From contig BTRK01000003.1 in assembly GCA_036245805.1 (NCBI GenBank), forward strand, positions 8,618,001 through 8,682,000: a stretch of DNA of 64,000 nucleotides. Direction: 5' to 3'. The notes under the pieces are model-generated. The model was not told the origin of the DNA. It saw only the letters and a program-made list of their open reading frames with translations, and searched no databases. This stretch comes from Pristionchus mayeri. Its lineage: Eukaryota; Nematoda; Chromadorea; Rhabditida; Neodiplogasteridae. Made by a program: the position numbers and the translations under genes. Positions within the stretch are counted from its first letter, which is position 1. Every line of letters starts with the position of its first letter. Below, piece after piece: positions 22,666 through 33,411 of this stretch.

Positions 22666-23167
22666 ATGACGCCCTAAACTCTAAATAATACTTAGTACGC
22701 TTAGTACTTAGTAACTTAGTACGCTCTAAACTATTACCGGGGATTCCACGCAACGCCGTGGAATCAAATAAGTTCGAAAGTCCATGAAAAAGTAACTGAA
22801 TTTAATTTAAAATTACCGTTAATATGAACTAAGATATGTCATCCGACCTCGAACAGATTCAAGGAATACACAAATATCATAATTCCAGAATTTATCGTAT
22901 AGTCTGAATGAATCTTCGAATCTTAAATCGAGCACCAAAACACGCACAAATGAAGATAAAAGTGTTGTATAGGAGTCTATAGCAAAATTGGCAAACTTCT
23001 AGTGTTGCAGTATTGTTGGTAAAAGTAGAAATGAACAAGAATGGAACAAAACAGAATTGATATTTAAAGAAAGTGAGTGAAAATCGAGGTTGCGCTAGAA
23101 ATTAATAACAACAGTGATAATGAGGAATTAGAGTGATTTCATTACCAATCTTCGAATATTTCTGATC
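22666..23167. other. Spacer, inverted copy of 20000-20550
   Basis: No gene. Mirror of the downstream region of the gene ending at 20000, confirming the local palindrome. Confidence 0.5.
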
Positions 23168-23964
23168 TCAAGCAGCCTCAGCAGGATTGCACAACATCAG
23201 CGTTCTGAACAAGAATCGCCATTAGCTTTTGCCCATCAAATTAATTCAGCTTCGAATATGTTGATTTCATTAAAACTTAAACTAAAGAGATCAACATATA
23301 AATTAAAAACCTCTCGAAGATGTCGATGGTCTCTTCCAATTTGCTCATGAGTTCCGTGGTATCGAGGGCTTCTTCGTCGAAGAACTCCACGAGTGCTTTC
23401 AAGTGCAGGATATTCGTCGTGATCAGTGCCCCAACCACAATCCTCTGCAGTGCATTTTTAAGAAAACTCGGAAGAATCGACTCCCAATTGTAAATTTACC
23501 TATTGATGGTTACTTTTCGAATGCACCATTTCTATCCACAATATGACTAGATCATCGCTGATTATTTAGAAATTTACAATGTTGAAGAGCAGTTCGAGCC
23601 TACTCTTCTAAAATTTTCATACCTTGATAATGGCTAGGGCCTCTCGCACTTGATGAACCGGCTGACGGGAGTTGAGAGTTTGAATGGCTTCCAATCTTAC
23701 TCTCTTGGCCATCTGATTCATATCGTCCACATTCTGTTCCAGTTCCCTGAATAAGTTTAGTATATGATACAGATTGCAAAAAAGAAATTCAAATTGGCAT
23801 ATTGTATAAAAACATACTGAAGGAAGTGGTAGTAAGATAAGATCATCTAGTTGCATTTCCGTATTTTCCAGTGACGGATATCATACTTACCGAAGCAATT
23901 TCGATTTACGTCTCAACGAGCGACTCGGCCCACAGCAACAGAACAGTCTGCGAAGTGTCTCCAT
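23168..23964 (-). CDS. LCPA-family soluble form, 122 aa, intact (4 exons)
   Basis: Minus-strand exons 23891-23964, 23623-23746, 23311-23444 and 23168-23204 give 122 codons plus stop. The ATG follows TTCTAG. Exon 1 is M-E-T-L-R-R-L-F-C-C-C-G-P-S-R-S-L-R-R-K: a basic leader with three adjacent cysteines, which could be a lipid-attachment site (inference). Exon 2 has D-D-M-N-Q-M-A-K-R-V-R-L-E-A-I, exon 3 L-M-S-K-L-E-E-T-I-D-I-F-E-R, exon 4 T-L-M-L-C-N-P-A-E-A-A. No membrane span. Mirror copy 19231-20000 is broken. Upstream palindrome at 24090-24103. Confidence 0.7.
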
Positions 23965-24089
23965 CTAGAATGATCGAATATTCCCCATGTAAAATGTTTG
24001 AAAAACTGATAAATTACAAACTATTGAATAGTGGAAGACAAGTAGAGTTAGCGATACAGATGTATTACTGAGCACATCAGGTATATCAA

Positions 24090-24103
24090 CTGCATTTGAA
24101 CAG
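24090..24103 (-). promoter_or_regulatory. Family upstream palindrome
   Basis: Minus-strand CTGTTCAAATGCAG, 126 bp before the start at 23964: same spacing and sequence as its mirror at 19092-19105. Confidence 0.5.
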
Positions 24104-24426
24104 ATTCAATTAACGAACATCATAATTTCAGAATTTATCGTACTTGTTGAATAAGCGTACTTCACAAAAATTGAATAAAATATAAATTTCCAAAACACGT
24201 ACAAAGGAAGTGCGGATTATAGTATTCAAGAACCAATTTGGCAAACTTCGGATTCTTTTGGTGGAAAAAAGTAGATTAGAAAACAAACAAGAATATCACA
24301 ATAGAGAATTGAAATTTAATAATTGTAAGTGGTAATCGAGGATGTGCTCGAAAGAAAATAAACAAATTCGCAATGTTTATGAGGAGTTACAGTGGGCTTA
24401 TTGCCAATCTTCGAATATTTATGCTT

Positions 24427-25412
24427 TCAAGCAGTCTCAGCAGGATTGCACAACACGACAGTTCTGAAAAAGGATGACCATTAGCTTTTGCGGCGCTTCT
24501 GCACAATCCCGGACAAACTTCAGAATAACCGGTGCATATGTGTAATAAGTATTACTAGATTGCTTATCAGTATCCTAATAACTGTCTTAGTCCGTAGGAT
24601 GAGTATTCGTATCTAAATAGCTTATGTAAATTAACTTCCGAATATTGAAATTGTCCGGGATTGTGCAAAAGCGCCGCTTTTGCACATCAAATTAATTCAG
24701 CTTCGAATATGTTGATTTCATTAAAACGTAAACTAAAGAGATCAAAATAAAAATCGAAAATCACCTCTCGAAGATGTCGATGGTCTCTTCCAGTTTGCGA
24801 AATACTTCTGAGGCATCCAGGGCTTCTTCATCCAGGAAATCCAGGAGTGCATTCAAGCGCAGGAGTCGCGTATTGAGACGTTCCATAGCCACGAGCAACT
24901 GCATTAAAAACTTTAAAAATTGTGATCCGAATCGAATTTTCTACTTTTCATGATGACTACTTTTCGCATGAACATCGTGGCGGCTGGCTAATTATAGAGC
25001 TGAATATTTAGAAATGTTCAATGTTAAAGTGATAAAAGTCAGAGCATAATATTCAAAACAATTTCATACCTTGATGGCCAGGGTCTCTCGCACTTGATCT
25101 GCGGGCTGACGGGAGTTGAGAGCTTGAATGGCGTCCAATCTTCTGCTCTTGGCCATTTGGTTCATATCGTCCACATTCTGTGCGAGATCCCTGCATAAGT
25201 TGGGCATACGATATAGATTTAAAGGAAGAAGTTCAAATTGGCACATTGTAAAATACTGAAGAAAATCGCACTCTACTCAAACAAGACCACTATCTAATTG
25301 CTTTACAGTATTTCTTCATTGGTAGGTAGCACACTTACCGAAGCAGTTTTTCTTTTCGTCTCAACGAGCGACTCGGTCCAGAACAACAGAGCAGTCTGCG
25401 GAGTGCCTCCAT
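24427..25412 (-). CDS. LCPA-family soluble form, 121 aa, intact (4 exons)
   Basis: Minus-strand exons 25339-25412, 25070-25190, 24765-24898 and 24427-24463 give 121 codons plus stop. ATG after CTATAG. Starts M-E-A-L-R-R-L-L-C-C-S-G-P-S-R-S. Exon 2 is one codon shorter than usual (L-A-I-K instead of L-A-G-I-K), still in frame. Exon 3 reads L-L-V-A-M-E-R-L-N-T-R-L-L-R-L-N-A-L-L-D and ends K-L-E-E-T-I-D-I-F-E-R; the tail is T-V-V-L-C-N-P-A-E-T-A. The last intron carries an 8-bp-duplicating MITE (24492-24675). Mirror copy 17706-18765 has lost its first exon. Upstream palindrome 25551-25564. Function unknown. Confidence 0.7.
24492..24675. mobile_element. hAT-like MITE, 184 bp
   Basis: Inverted ends GGCGCTTCTGCACAATCCC and GGCGCTTTTGCACAATCCC, flanked by perfect 8-bp repeats GCTTTTGC at 24484-24491 and 24676-24683. 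The paralogous intron near 23222 keeps the empty site (GCTTTTGC once). An 8-bp duplication is typical of hAT elements. Confidence 0.85.
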
Positions 25413-25550
25413 CTATAATATAATGATATTATATTCCTAAAGTAAATTTTATAAGACACCTCGGTAAATAGCAACATATTGAATAGTTGAAGTCAATTTG
25501 AGTTAATCGTTGACGATTGAAATAACATGTAATCACATCAGATATATGAA

Positions 25551-25564
25551 CTGTTTTTAAACAG
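25551..25564 (-). promoter_or_regulatory. Family upstream palindrome
   Basis: Minus-strand CTGTTTAAAAACAG, 139 bp before the start at 25412. Confidence 0.5.
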
Positions 25565-25847
25565 ATTGAAATATTTTACAAATACAGGAATTTCATAATT
25601 TATCGCACTGGTTGAATCAATGGAATAAAAAAATGGAATTTGTTGATACAACAAGAAGATTTAAATAAATAAGAACTGCAAAAGAATGGGAAAGGAGGGG
25701 TTGCTATTGTTATATCTACATAACAATATTGATGTTTAACTATTGTCATGGTTTGCCGTAGTTGTACTAGCACTTGGCAAAAAACTGTTTAACATTATTA
25801 TGAGAAGCAACTGAAATTTTATTAAAAGCCGAAGAGTACTTCTACTC

Positions 25848-27080
25848 TCAAGCGGCCTCAGCAGGACTGCACAACACGAGCGTTCTGAACATGGCATTTT
25901 GGAAAATTAGATTAGCACATCGAGCATATCACTATTCAATTTCTATAATGTTGCCATCATCTTAAAATTACCAATTTGAGATCAGCAAAAAATATCAAAG
26001 ACTACCTCTCGAAGATGTCGATGGTCTCCTTCAGTTTGGGATTGACAGCCTTGGCACGAGGAGAGGGGTCATCGGTGAAGGCCGAGAGTAAACGCCTCGT
26101 CGTGTGGAGTCCCGCAATCGCTAACCTCTGCGTTACAAAGTGAAATCAGTTAGATACACTTAATTTTTTGCATGCGAAATTACGAGAATTATGGCCATAA
26201 AAACAAGCGATGGCACACTGTCGCATGAGTTTCTCGGACTATTTCAATAAAAATTCGTGCAACAGTAAAGAATTGTGTATTTTAATGAAACGTGATCCGA
26301 AATATGTTAGGTTTTAAGTCTGCGATGTTGATGCGATATTTATACCATAAATAAATCGAAAATAAACACTATAAATAAATACCACGAGCCAAAATACCAC
26401 CTAACCTCCTCATTACGTCACTTACTTCCCATGTAAATGTTGGTGAATAAAGAATACGAATAAGAATGATAAATGCGTCATACCTTATTTCCGGCAAGGA
26501 TCAATCGCACTCGATCTGCGGGCTCACGGATGTTTAGTGCTCGAATGGCGACCAATCTCCTCCTCTTGGCCATCTGATCGAGTCCATCCGCCTTCTCCTC
26601 GAGCTGCCTGTATACTTGGATTTGTGGTTCAGATGGCTTCACAAAATGCACGGCCTATACTTATACTTATACTTTACATGAAAACTCATAACAAGGGCGA
26701 AAATTATAATTCCTCAGGGCAGAAAGCGCTCACCCCTAGTAATCAGCCGATACCAAACACAAAGCTATATAATCTCTCAGGACTGACAAGGAAATGGTAT
26801 GTGAGCTCGGTAAAATTACGGAATCTGGCATATTGGATATCAAACTGGACCATGAGTACATTCGAAACCTTGTTTCAGAAAATGCGCGATTTTTGTTTTG
26901 AGCCAGATAAATCGATAAATGTATCGGTGAGATATTTCGTTTACCCATTTGTCATTTGCTCTTGTGCCGTACCCCCACCCCCCAATTTGAGCAATTCCCT
27001 CATATTCTTTGAAGTGATAGATATCACACTTACTGAAGCAGCCACATCCTATATCGCGATGAGTCGCTGAGAGTCTCCAT
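25848..27080 (-). CDS. LCPA-family soluble form, 109 aa, intact (4 exons)
   Basis: Minus-strand exons 27034-27080, 26484-26607, 26006-26127 and 25848-25884 give 109 codons plus stop, with the same exon lengths as 12730-13709. ATG after TTCTAG. Starts M-E-T-L-S-D-S-S-R-Y-R-M-W-L-L. Exon 2 D-Q-M-A-K-R-R-R-L-V-A-I-R-A-L-N, exon 3 ends K-L-K-E-T-I-D-I-F-E-R, exon 4 T-L-V-L-C-S-P-A-E-A-A. The first intron carries an unrelated long open frame on the other strand with no exon support. Upstream palindrome at 27240-27253. Unrecognised family. Confidence 0.66.
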
Positions 27081-27239
27081 CTAGAATTGTTGCCCATTAA
27101 TGAAATAATTTACAAAGGTACTCAATCACAGCTTGCTAAATTAATTGAAAAATGGTTCACAAATATAGCAAAAAGATAGCGAATAACATGATATAAGCAA
27201 TAAATGCAATAATGGGGTCATACACAGCACATATTTCAA

Positions 27240-27253
27240 CTGTCTTTAAACAG
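27240..27253 (-). promoter_or_regulatory. Family upstream palindrome
   Basis: Minus-strand CTGTTTAAAGACAG, 160 bp before the start at 27080; identical core to 40857-40870 and 43417-43430. Confidence 0.55.
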
Positions 27254-27424
27254 ATCCAATGAAAAAAACGAAGTATAAAAATTTAAGAATTTATCGTACT
27301 GACTGATTTATCGTACTGAACTTATCGGTGCTGAAAATTAAAAGTACCAAAACACATGCAATAGAAGATGTGTTGCATAAGTAATTGACAATAGAAAAAA
27401 TGGGGTGAAAGCAACGATTATTTC

Positions 27425-27712
27425 AGAACTTCTAAGGATAAGGAAAAGGCTTCTAAGGATTCTAAGAACTTCTAAGGATAAGGACAAGGTTTCTAAGGAT
27501 TCTAAGAACTTCTAAGGATAAGGATAAGGCTTCTAAGGATTCAAAGAACTTCTAAGGATAAGGATAAGGCTTCTAAGGATTCTAAGAACTTCTAAGGATA
27601 AGGATAAGGCTCCTAAGAATTCAAATAATTTCTAAGGATAAGGATAAGGCTTCTAAGGATTCTAAGAACTTCTAAGGATAAGGATAAGGCTTCTAAGGAT
27701 TCTAATATGTTA
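27425..27712. repeat. 40-bp tandem repeat, about seven copies
   Basis: Unit begins ACTTCTAAGGATAAGGATAA and continues GGCTTCTAAGGATTCTAAGA. It repeats head to tail with few changes; within it TTCTAAGGA itself recurs. No coding frame is evident. Confidence 0.92.
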
Positions 27713-27810
27713 AAAGGATCTTTTGAGGAAGTTTAACAACTTTTCCCAAAAAAGATAAGCAAGATTTAACTACAACATAATTACAACAGTGAGCGACTGC
27801 AAAAATTAGG

Positions 27811-28083
27811 ATGAGAAGCATTGACTTATTCATTCTCATTCTTCTTCTAATCGGATCCTTTTCCCTTCTTCGCACATCCTGTATTTGCGATCTGGAACAC
27901 ACAAGTACACATGAAATATCGCCATTCACACGCCACCGAAGAAAATTAGAATTCGAATCCACACAAGGAAATTTTTTTTCATTAACGATTTACATATTTC
28001 AAGGAAACTCTAGCCAGCTTATCGACAGTCTCCTTCAACAGCCCATTGGCAGTCACCATATTTTTTGTATTATGAAATATTAA
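27811..28083 (+). CDS. Possible small secreted protein, 90 aa
   Basis: An open frame starting M-R-S-I-D-L-F-I-L-I-L-L-L-I-G-S-F-S-L-L has the look of a signal peptide with a likely cut after R-T-S-C. The rest contains no recognised domain (C-I-C-D-L-E-H, then R-H-R-R-K). It may be a single exon or part of a spliced gene, since an AAAATTAG acceptor precedes the ATG by one base. It ends just before the mariner-type element. Could also be chance; no relative is seen in the window. Confidence 0.3.
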   Translation: MRSIDLFILILLLIGSFSLLRTSCICDLEHTSTHEISPFTRHRRKLEFESTQGNFFSLTIYIFQGNSSQLIDSLLQQPIGSHHIFCIMKY

Positions 28084-28106
28084 TTAGGAAATATAAAAAA
28101 TATATA

Positions 28107-29551
28107 TTAGGTTGATGCAAAAGTCTTGCGGTTTTTTGATATTTTGCCTTCCATCTTCCTTTCAGTTTGACCGACGAACCTCCGTATATTAATTACTAAT
28201 GAGGCCTTGCATACTCTTTCATATGCTCACCCCATCAGCATTGCTCAATCGGAGAGGCAAGAGTAGGACAAAGTTAAAATTGCGAAAATTTTTCCATCGA
28301 AAACGTCACATTTCTCAATATTATGTTTCCTCTGAAGCATGAATGCTCAATTCCTGGTGGTTATATGAAGCTCCCATCTTTACCCTATACATACTTTTTC
28401 TCATGGATGATGGACGTTACATCCTTTTGAGGAATGCATTGATCAGTAAATGACCACATTTAGCATTTTTTCTGTTGATTTTGCGGGGGGGGGACAAAAG
28501 CACAACAATTCATCATTAATTTGCGATAGGACGTGGAACCTTGGGAGTTCCTTCATTGTAACCAGTATGTGCTCGCCTACATTTGCATACGCAATTCTTG
28601 TTGCTAGGCGATCATGAGTTTCACACGTCAACAATGACCGGGGGTTCATGGTCCAAAATTGAATATTTGAGTGGAAAATCATGCTTATATAATCACCAGA
28701 TGCCGTAACCACTCATTCACCATGTTATTAGTTTGGGATAGTTTCTGGGGTACTGGAATATCAATTGCTTACGGCATCTGGTAATTATCTAACCATGATT
28801 TTCTACTCAAATGTTCAATTTTGGACCATGAACCCCCGGTCATTGTTGACGTGTGAAACTCATGATCGCCTAGCAACAAGAATTGTATATGCAAATGTAG
28901 GGGAGCACATACTGGTTACAATGAAGGAACTCCCAAGGTGCCGCGTCCTATCGCAAATTAATGGTGAATTGTTGTGCTTTTGCCCGTTGTGCTTTTGTCC
29001 CCCCCCCCGATTTTGCACATTTTTGAAAAATGAGAAATTCAAATTTTCTGAAACGAGATAGATGCAGGCGCCAATATTTTTTATGAGAATAAAGCCTCTT
29101 GGTGGGTGAATATAGCGCACTCGTAGTGAACCCTGTATGCTTGGTCTTCGATGCAAAAAAAACCGAAAAAGTTTCATGTAGCTAGCATCGACAGCATATT
29201 TTCAATAGCATGTAATTCGGTCCAAACTTAATCGTGACACAGTTGAAACATATTTTCTGAACGAGTATACGTAATACTTCTTAGACATCAGTATGGGCAG
29301 GTTTCGTGAATTTTACCAACAAATAACCAGTAAAATACAATTAAATCAAAATTTTGAGCATCAATTACAATTGAGTTTATCATAATTTCTTGCGGTGATT
29401 TCGATATCGGTTTGATTGAAATGTGTGTATGTAAAGTACAAGCATACCTCTAAACACTGCAATGTTTGTTAGTCATTTGATTTGGGACAAGATAATTATG
29501 ATAGTTCAAAGTACGGACACAAAAAACCACAAAACTTTTGCATCAACCTGA
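28107..29551. mobile_element. Non-autonomous mariner-type element, 1.45 kb
   Basis: Ends TTAGGTTGATGCAAAAGTC and inverted TCAGGTTGATGCAAAAGTT, with TA at 28105-28106 and 29552-29553. The terminus closely resembles that of Hsmar1-like mariner elements. The interior (28440-29000) is itself a palindrome whose two arms encode the same shadow peptide on opposite strands. No transposase. Confidence 0.82.
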
Positions 29552-29591
29552 TAGAAATAAATATTTTATTTTCATGGCCCTACCCCCTAGG

Positions 29592-32500
29592 TCATACCTC
29601 TTCGTCATTATCCGTGAAGTGCTCAGAGACTATCGTGCGAGCAAGGTTGTGTACCTGATAGTAGATATATTAAACAACTTATTGTCATTCACTACAAATT
29701 TCCGACGAGTTTCGAGGGTAATAATTATTTTTTACTTGAAAAAGACAATCCATAAAGCTATGACTAAGAGAACGCAAACAAACCAGTTTATATTTGTATT
29801 GGTGCCGGTATGTTGCTCCACTACCGTAATCTGCGTGTACTGCACTGATGCATACCTTCTCGTTTGTAATCTCCCGTAGTTTCTTGAGATGACCGACTAC
29901 TCCGCTCTTCTCTGCCTCCTCCTTGAGTGTGTCCAATTGGTTTCCATTGACAGTGGACAGCAGTTTGTAGATCACTCCCAGTCTGCAGACAGCAATACAG
30001 ATATAGCTTACGAGAGGAATGAAGAATTGAGGAGTACCGTAAGCGTAACTACTGAGATAATGCTGAGGAAACGAAAGTGGCATATTGAAGAAGGAATGTT
30101 AGTAAACCATAATTAATGAACTAATGAAAAATTCAAAAAATTAACTTCTGGGTCTATTTTTATGGCTGAACTGAATTCCACCCATTTCCACTCCAACCAT
30201 AAAGTCTGAACTTCAGGGGTTAACTTTTAACGACTGTGTCATCTATTCTTTCCATTCTTTCCATTAACCTCCATTCTTTCGGAGACAGCGTTTTAAAGAA
30301 GGAAATATAACAAACCATAGTTTCTTGAAGCAATACATATGTTTTATATTTTTTAAAGATTATATTTTTGAAAAGCTAAAATATGAATTCTGAAAGCACT
30401 CACGCGCGGTAGATGATTTCATGGTTAGTATGCGTGAGTACGACGGAAAGGGCGGGCATCGGATCCTCGTCCGACAGCAAAAGGATCTGCGCCTTTGCGC
30501 CCCACTGAAAGATCAAGCGATGAGACAAACTTATAGGAGGAATAAAGGCAAAACAAAAACGTTTTTATCTCTGATCTGAACTGAATTATCGCAATTTGAC
30601 TGAGGCCTTGGATATCAGGGGAGATAGCTGGGGGGGGGGGGGGGCGAGCGCGTGACTCACGCGGCGTGAGGCGAGAGAGTAGTTTCTCTAACTGCGCGAG
30701 GTTTCATTGACTCCCTCTTTAAGTAATGCATTTATAATGTACCTCGACAAGAATGTAGAGTGCCCGACAGCACTGTTCCTGGCAGTCCGAGTCGCCCGTT
30801 TGCATGACCTCCAATCATCAATCATTTAATTAATATACGCATTATGCTCAAAGCCAAGACCTAGAAATCTAAAATAGTACCTTAACGATCTTCGTGAGGA
30901 GTCCGTTGTTGATGACTTCCTGTCGCTGATCCTCGGTTCCTGATGGGAAAGCAATATTAATATGAGACGAATCGCGAGAGAATCGACCATTTTAGGGGGT
31001 TCGGCGGCAGTGAAATTTAAACTCAACCAATCCCGCTAAGATTTTGGTACAAAGCATTTCAAATGATGCTCTTTCGAACTACGTCGTCAGAATTTTGATA
31101 ACCATCGTCATCTTCGAGATTCAGAAGCCCAAACATGGTACATTCACTTTTCGGCAGTCAAACCGGGCCTACTTAAATGACCATAACTTCGTTTAAAATT
31201 GAGATAGAAAGCTGTTCTTCGTTTCAAAAGAAAGCTACCATCATGCTCTACGAATTTCTTTTGTTATCATCATTCCTGGCACTCATCCTGGTGTGGCGCG
31301 GTCGGGTGAACCAACATTTTAAGTCGTTTCCCCAATAGCTATACCACTTTCATTGGTCAAAAATTACAGTATGACCTCACATTCAAAAATCGATATTTTG
31401 ACCCTTTTAAACGTATGACATGGTTCCAAATGCACTAAATCGGTTTCAAACAATGTACTAACATTCCTAGAAACGTCTCCCCAAAAGAGGGCAACAGTAA
31501 ATATGATATGTCATCTGAGGAATCTTTGAAATGGTGCAAAACTGCACCTTAGGTCAAAGTAGGCACTAGGACCTGAATATAGGCTAGAAATGTAGATAAC
31601 AACGAGCTGAACATTTCATCTGTTGAAAGTGAGATTCTATCTTTTCATTGAAGCGCGCTTGAGAGCCTGGAAGTTGAGAAGAAATGAGATAGCATCCCTC
31701 GAAGGCGCGCGCTCTAACCGTCTGTCACTCTCGCCGTCTGACCTCCCTCTCCCTCCCCTCTATTTAGCGCTCTCCAGGGCGCCTTTTCGTCGTTTTCTAC
31801 GAACTTCTAGGCTCTCTAGCGCGCTTCAATGAAAATATAGAATCTCACTTTCAACAGATGAAATGTTCACCTCGTTGTTATCTACATTTCTAGCCTATAT
31901 TCAGGTCCCAGTGCCTACTTTGACCTAAGGTGCAGTTTTGCACATTTTCAAAGATTCCCCAGATGATATATTATATTTACAGTTGCCCTCTTTTGGTGAG
32001 ACGTTTCTAGGAATGTTAGTACATTGTTTGAAACCGATTTAGTGCATTTGGAACCATGTCATACGTTGAAAATGGTCAAAATATCGATTTTTGAATTTGA
32101 GGTCATACCGTAATTTGTGACCAATGAAAGTGGTATAGCTATTGGAGAAACGAGTTAAAATGTTGTTATAGGTCATTTTGAATATATTTGAGCCCAATAG
32201 ATCCCAATTAGACTATTGGAAGTTTATCTGTCCGGTACTCATTTTGGGGGCTCCTTACTAAAGTGCCACCTCATTTTTTCCACTTCACGATTGGTCTAGT
32301 TTTTGGCGAAAAGTTAGGCACATGTGGGGACTAAAACATTCGTGCAATAACTTTGGGGGTTTTTCCGATTTGCTATGTGACGTCACTTTTGGTTCACCCG
32401 ACCGCGCCACACCAGGATGAGTGCCAGGAATGATCATAACAAAAGAAATTCGTAGAGCATGATGGTAGCTTTCATTTGAAACGAAGAACAGCTTTCTATC

Positions 32501-33215
32501 TGAATTTTAAACGAAGTTATGGTCATTTAAGTAGGCCCGATTTGACAGCCGACAAATGAATGTACCATGTGTGGGCTTCTGAATCTCGACGATGACGATG
32601 ATTATCAAAATTCTGACGACGCAGTTCGAAAGAGCATCATTTGAAATACTTCGTATCAAAATCTTAGCGGGATTGGTTGAGTGTGAATTTCACTGCCGCT
32701 TAGTAGTCGATTCTCTCGCGATTCGTCTCATATATTATATACACAAAAATAACGCATGTTGACTATGCTTAGAGTTATCTTCGAGAAAAAGCAACTTCAA
32801 GGCGATTGGTTGGATGCATCAAAGGATCCCCTGCCACCTCACCTGCCATCACATTCCTGATCATCCAGCAGCAAAGCTTGATGACCGAGGGGTTATTCGC
32901 CTTCTTCTCCATAATCCCTGGCAGAACTTTCAGTGTTCCCAGGTCGATAACTAACTGCTTCCGTACTTTGTCGCGCACAACGTAGTCGATGAATACCTAC
33001 ATTGTACATTGAGCGGGAAACTAATGATCAGTACAAAGCTTCTGTTTCGGTGGACGACGTACCGAGAGTGCGTTCTTCAAAAGTTGGTCGTCGTCATCGT
33101 CGAGGAGTTTGAAGACGAGAGGCAAGATTCCCGAGTCGTGAATGAACGTTTCCGTGCCGTTTTCATACGAGATATCCGCCAGTGCCCTGATCGCGCTCTT
33201 GCACACTTCTTGGTC
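29592..33215 (-). CDS. Importin-alpha-like ARM-repeat protein, C-terminal half
   Basis: Minus-strand exons 33063-33215, 32843-32996, 30881-30939, 30743-30808, 30404-30504, 29856-29982 and 29592-29654 join in frame to 240 codons plus stop. The reading matches ARM repeats about 5-10 of importin alpha, which carries cargo with nuclear localisation signals through the pore. Seen are A-I-R-A-L-A-D-I-S, C-C-W-M-I-R-N-V-M-A-G, Q-E-Q-C-C-R-A-L-Y-I-L-V-E and a C-terminal helix ending E-H-F-T-D-N-D-E-E. The Trp/Asn pair that holds cargo is kept in the C-C-W-M-I-R-N repeat but lost in the next (C-C-R-A-L-Y-I-L). The N-terminal importin-beta-binding domain and first ARM repeats were not found upstream, where an opposite-strand gene begins at 33412. 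So it is a partial duplicate or the 5' exons are unrecognised. A foldback element fills one intron. Confidence 0.78.
30961..32732. mobile_element. Long foldback element, copy 2, in an importin-like intron
   Basis: Inverted ends TATGAGACGAATCGCGAGAG (30961) and complement (32732). The arms of about 0.85 kb are highly complementary (for example 31080-31310 against 32400-32650), around a central spacer near 31680-31800 with GAGCGCGC-type sequence. Same family as 3653-5650. Inserted between the exons at 30881-30939 and 32843-32996. Confidence 0.85.
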
Positions 33216-33411
33216 CTAAAAACAGCCACAAATTATTTTGTCGGGACTTTCCTACTTCCGTACTAGGTTCCCTCCTTTCTCGGCCTCACCCTTCTTCCCT
33301 TATTATAAGATTACTTGGACTCTGACTTAGCTAGGCATATATTCATTTATTTTATTATCATTAGCTAGCCGCAGCGCCGTTCAGTTCCATATTGTGTGAG
33401 TAATTTAATCG

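Noticed and set aside
26537..27070. 177-codon open frame on the plus strand
   Set aside because: It overlaps two exons and an intron of the minus-strand gene at 25848-27080 and shows no domain or splice support.
27425..27712. Possible CRISPR-like array
   Set aside because: Units are contiguous tandem repeats without spacers, in a eukaryotic context.
28443..29177. Pair of related frames in opposite directions (89 and 98 codons)
   Set aside because: Internal palindrome of a non-autonomous mariner-type element; no transposase motifs.
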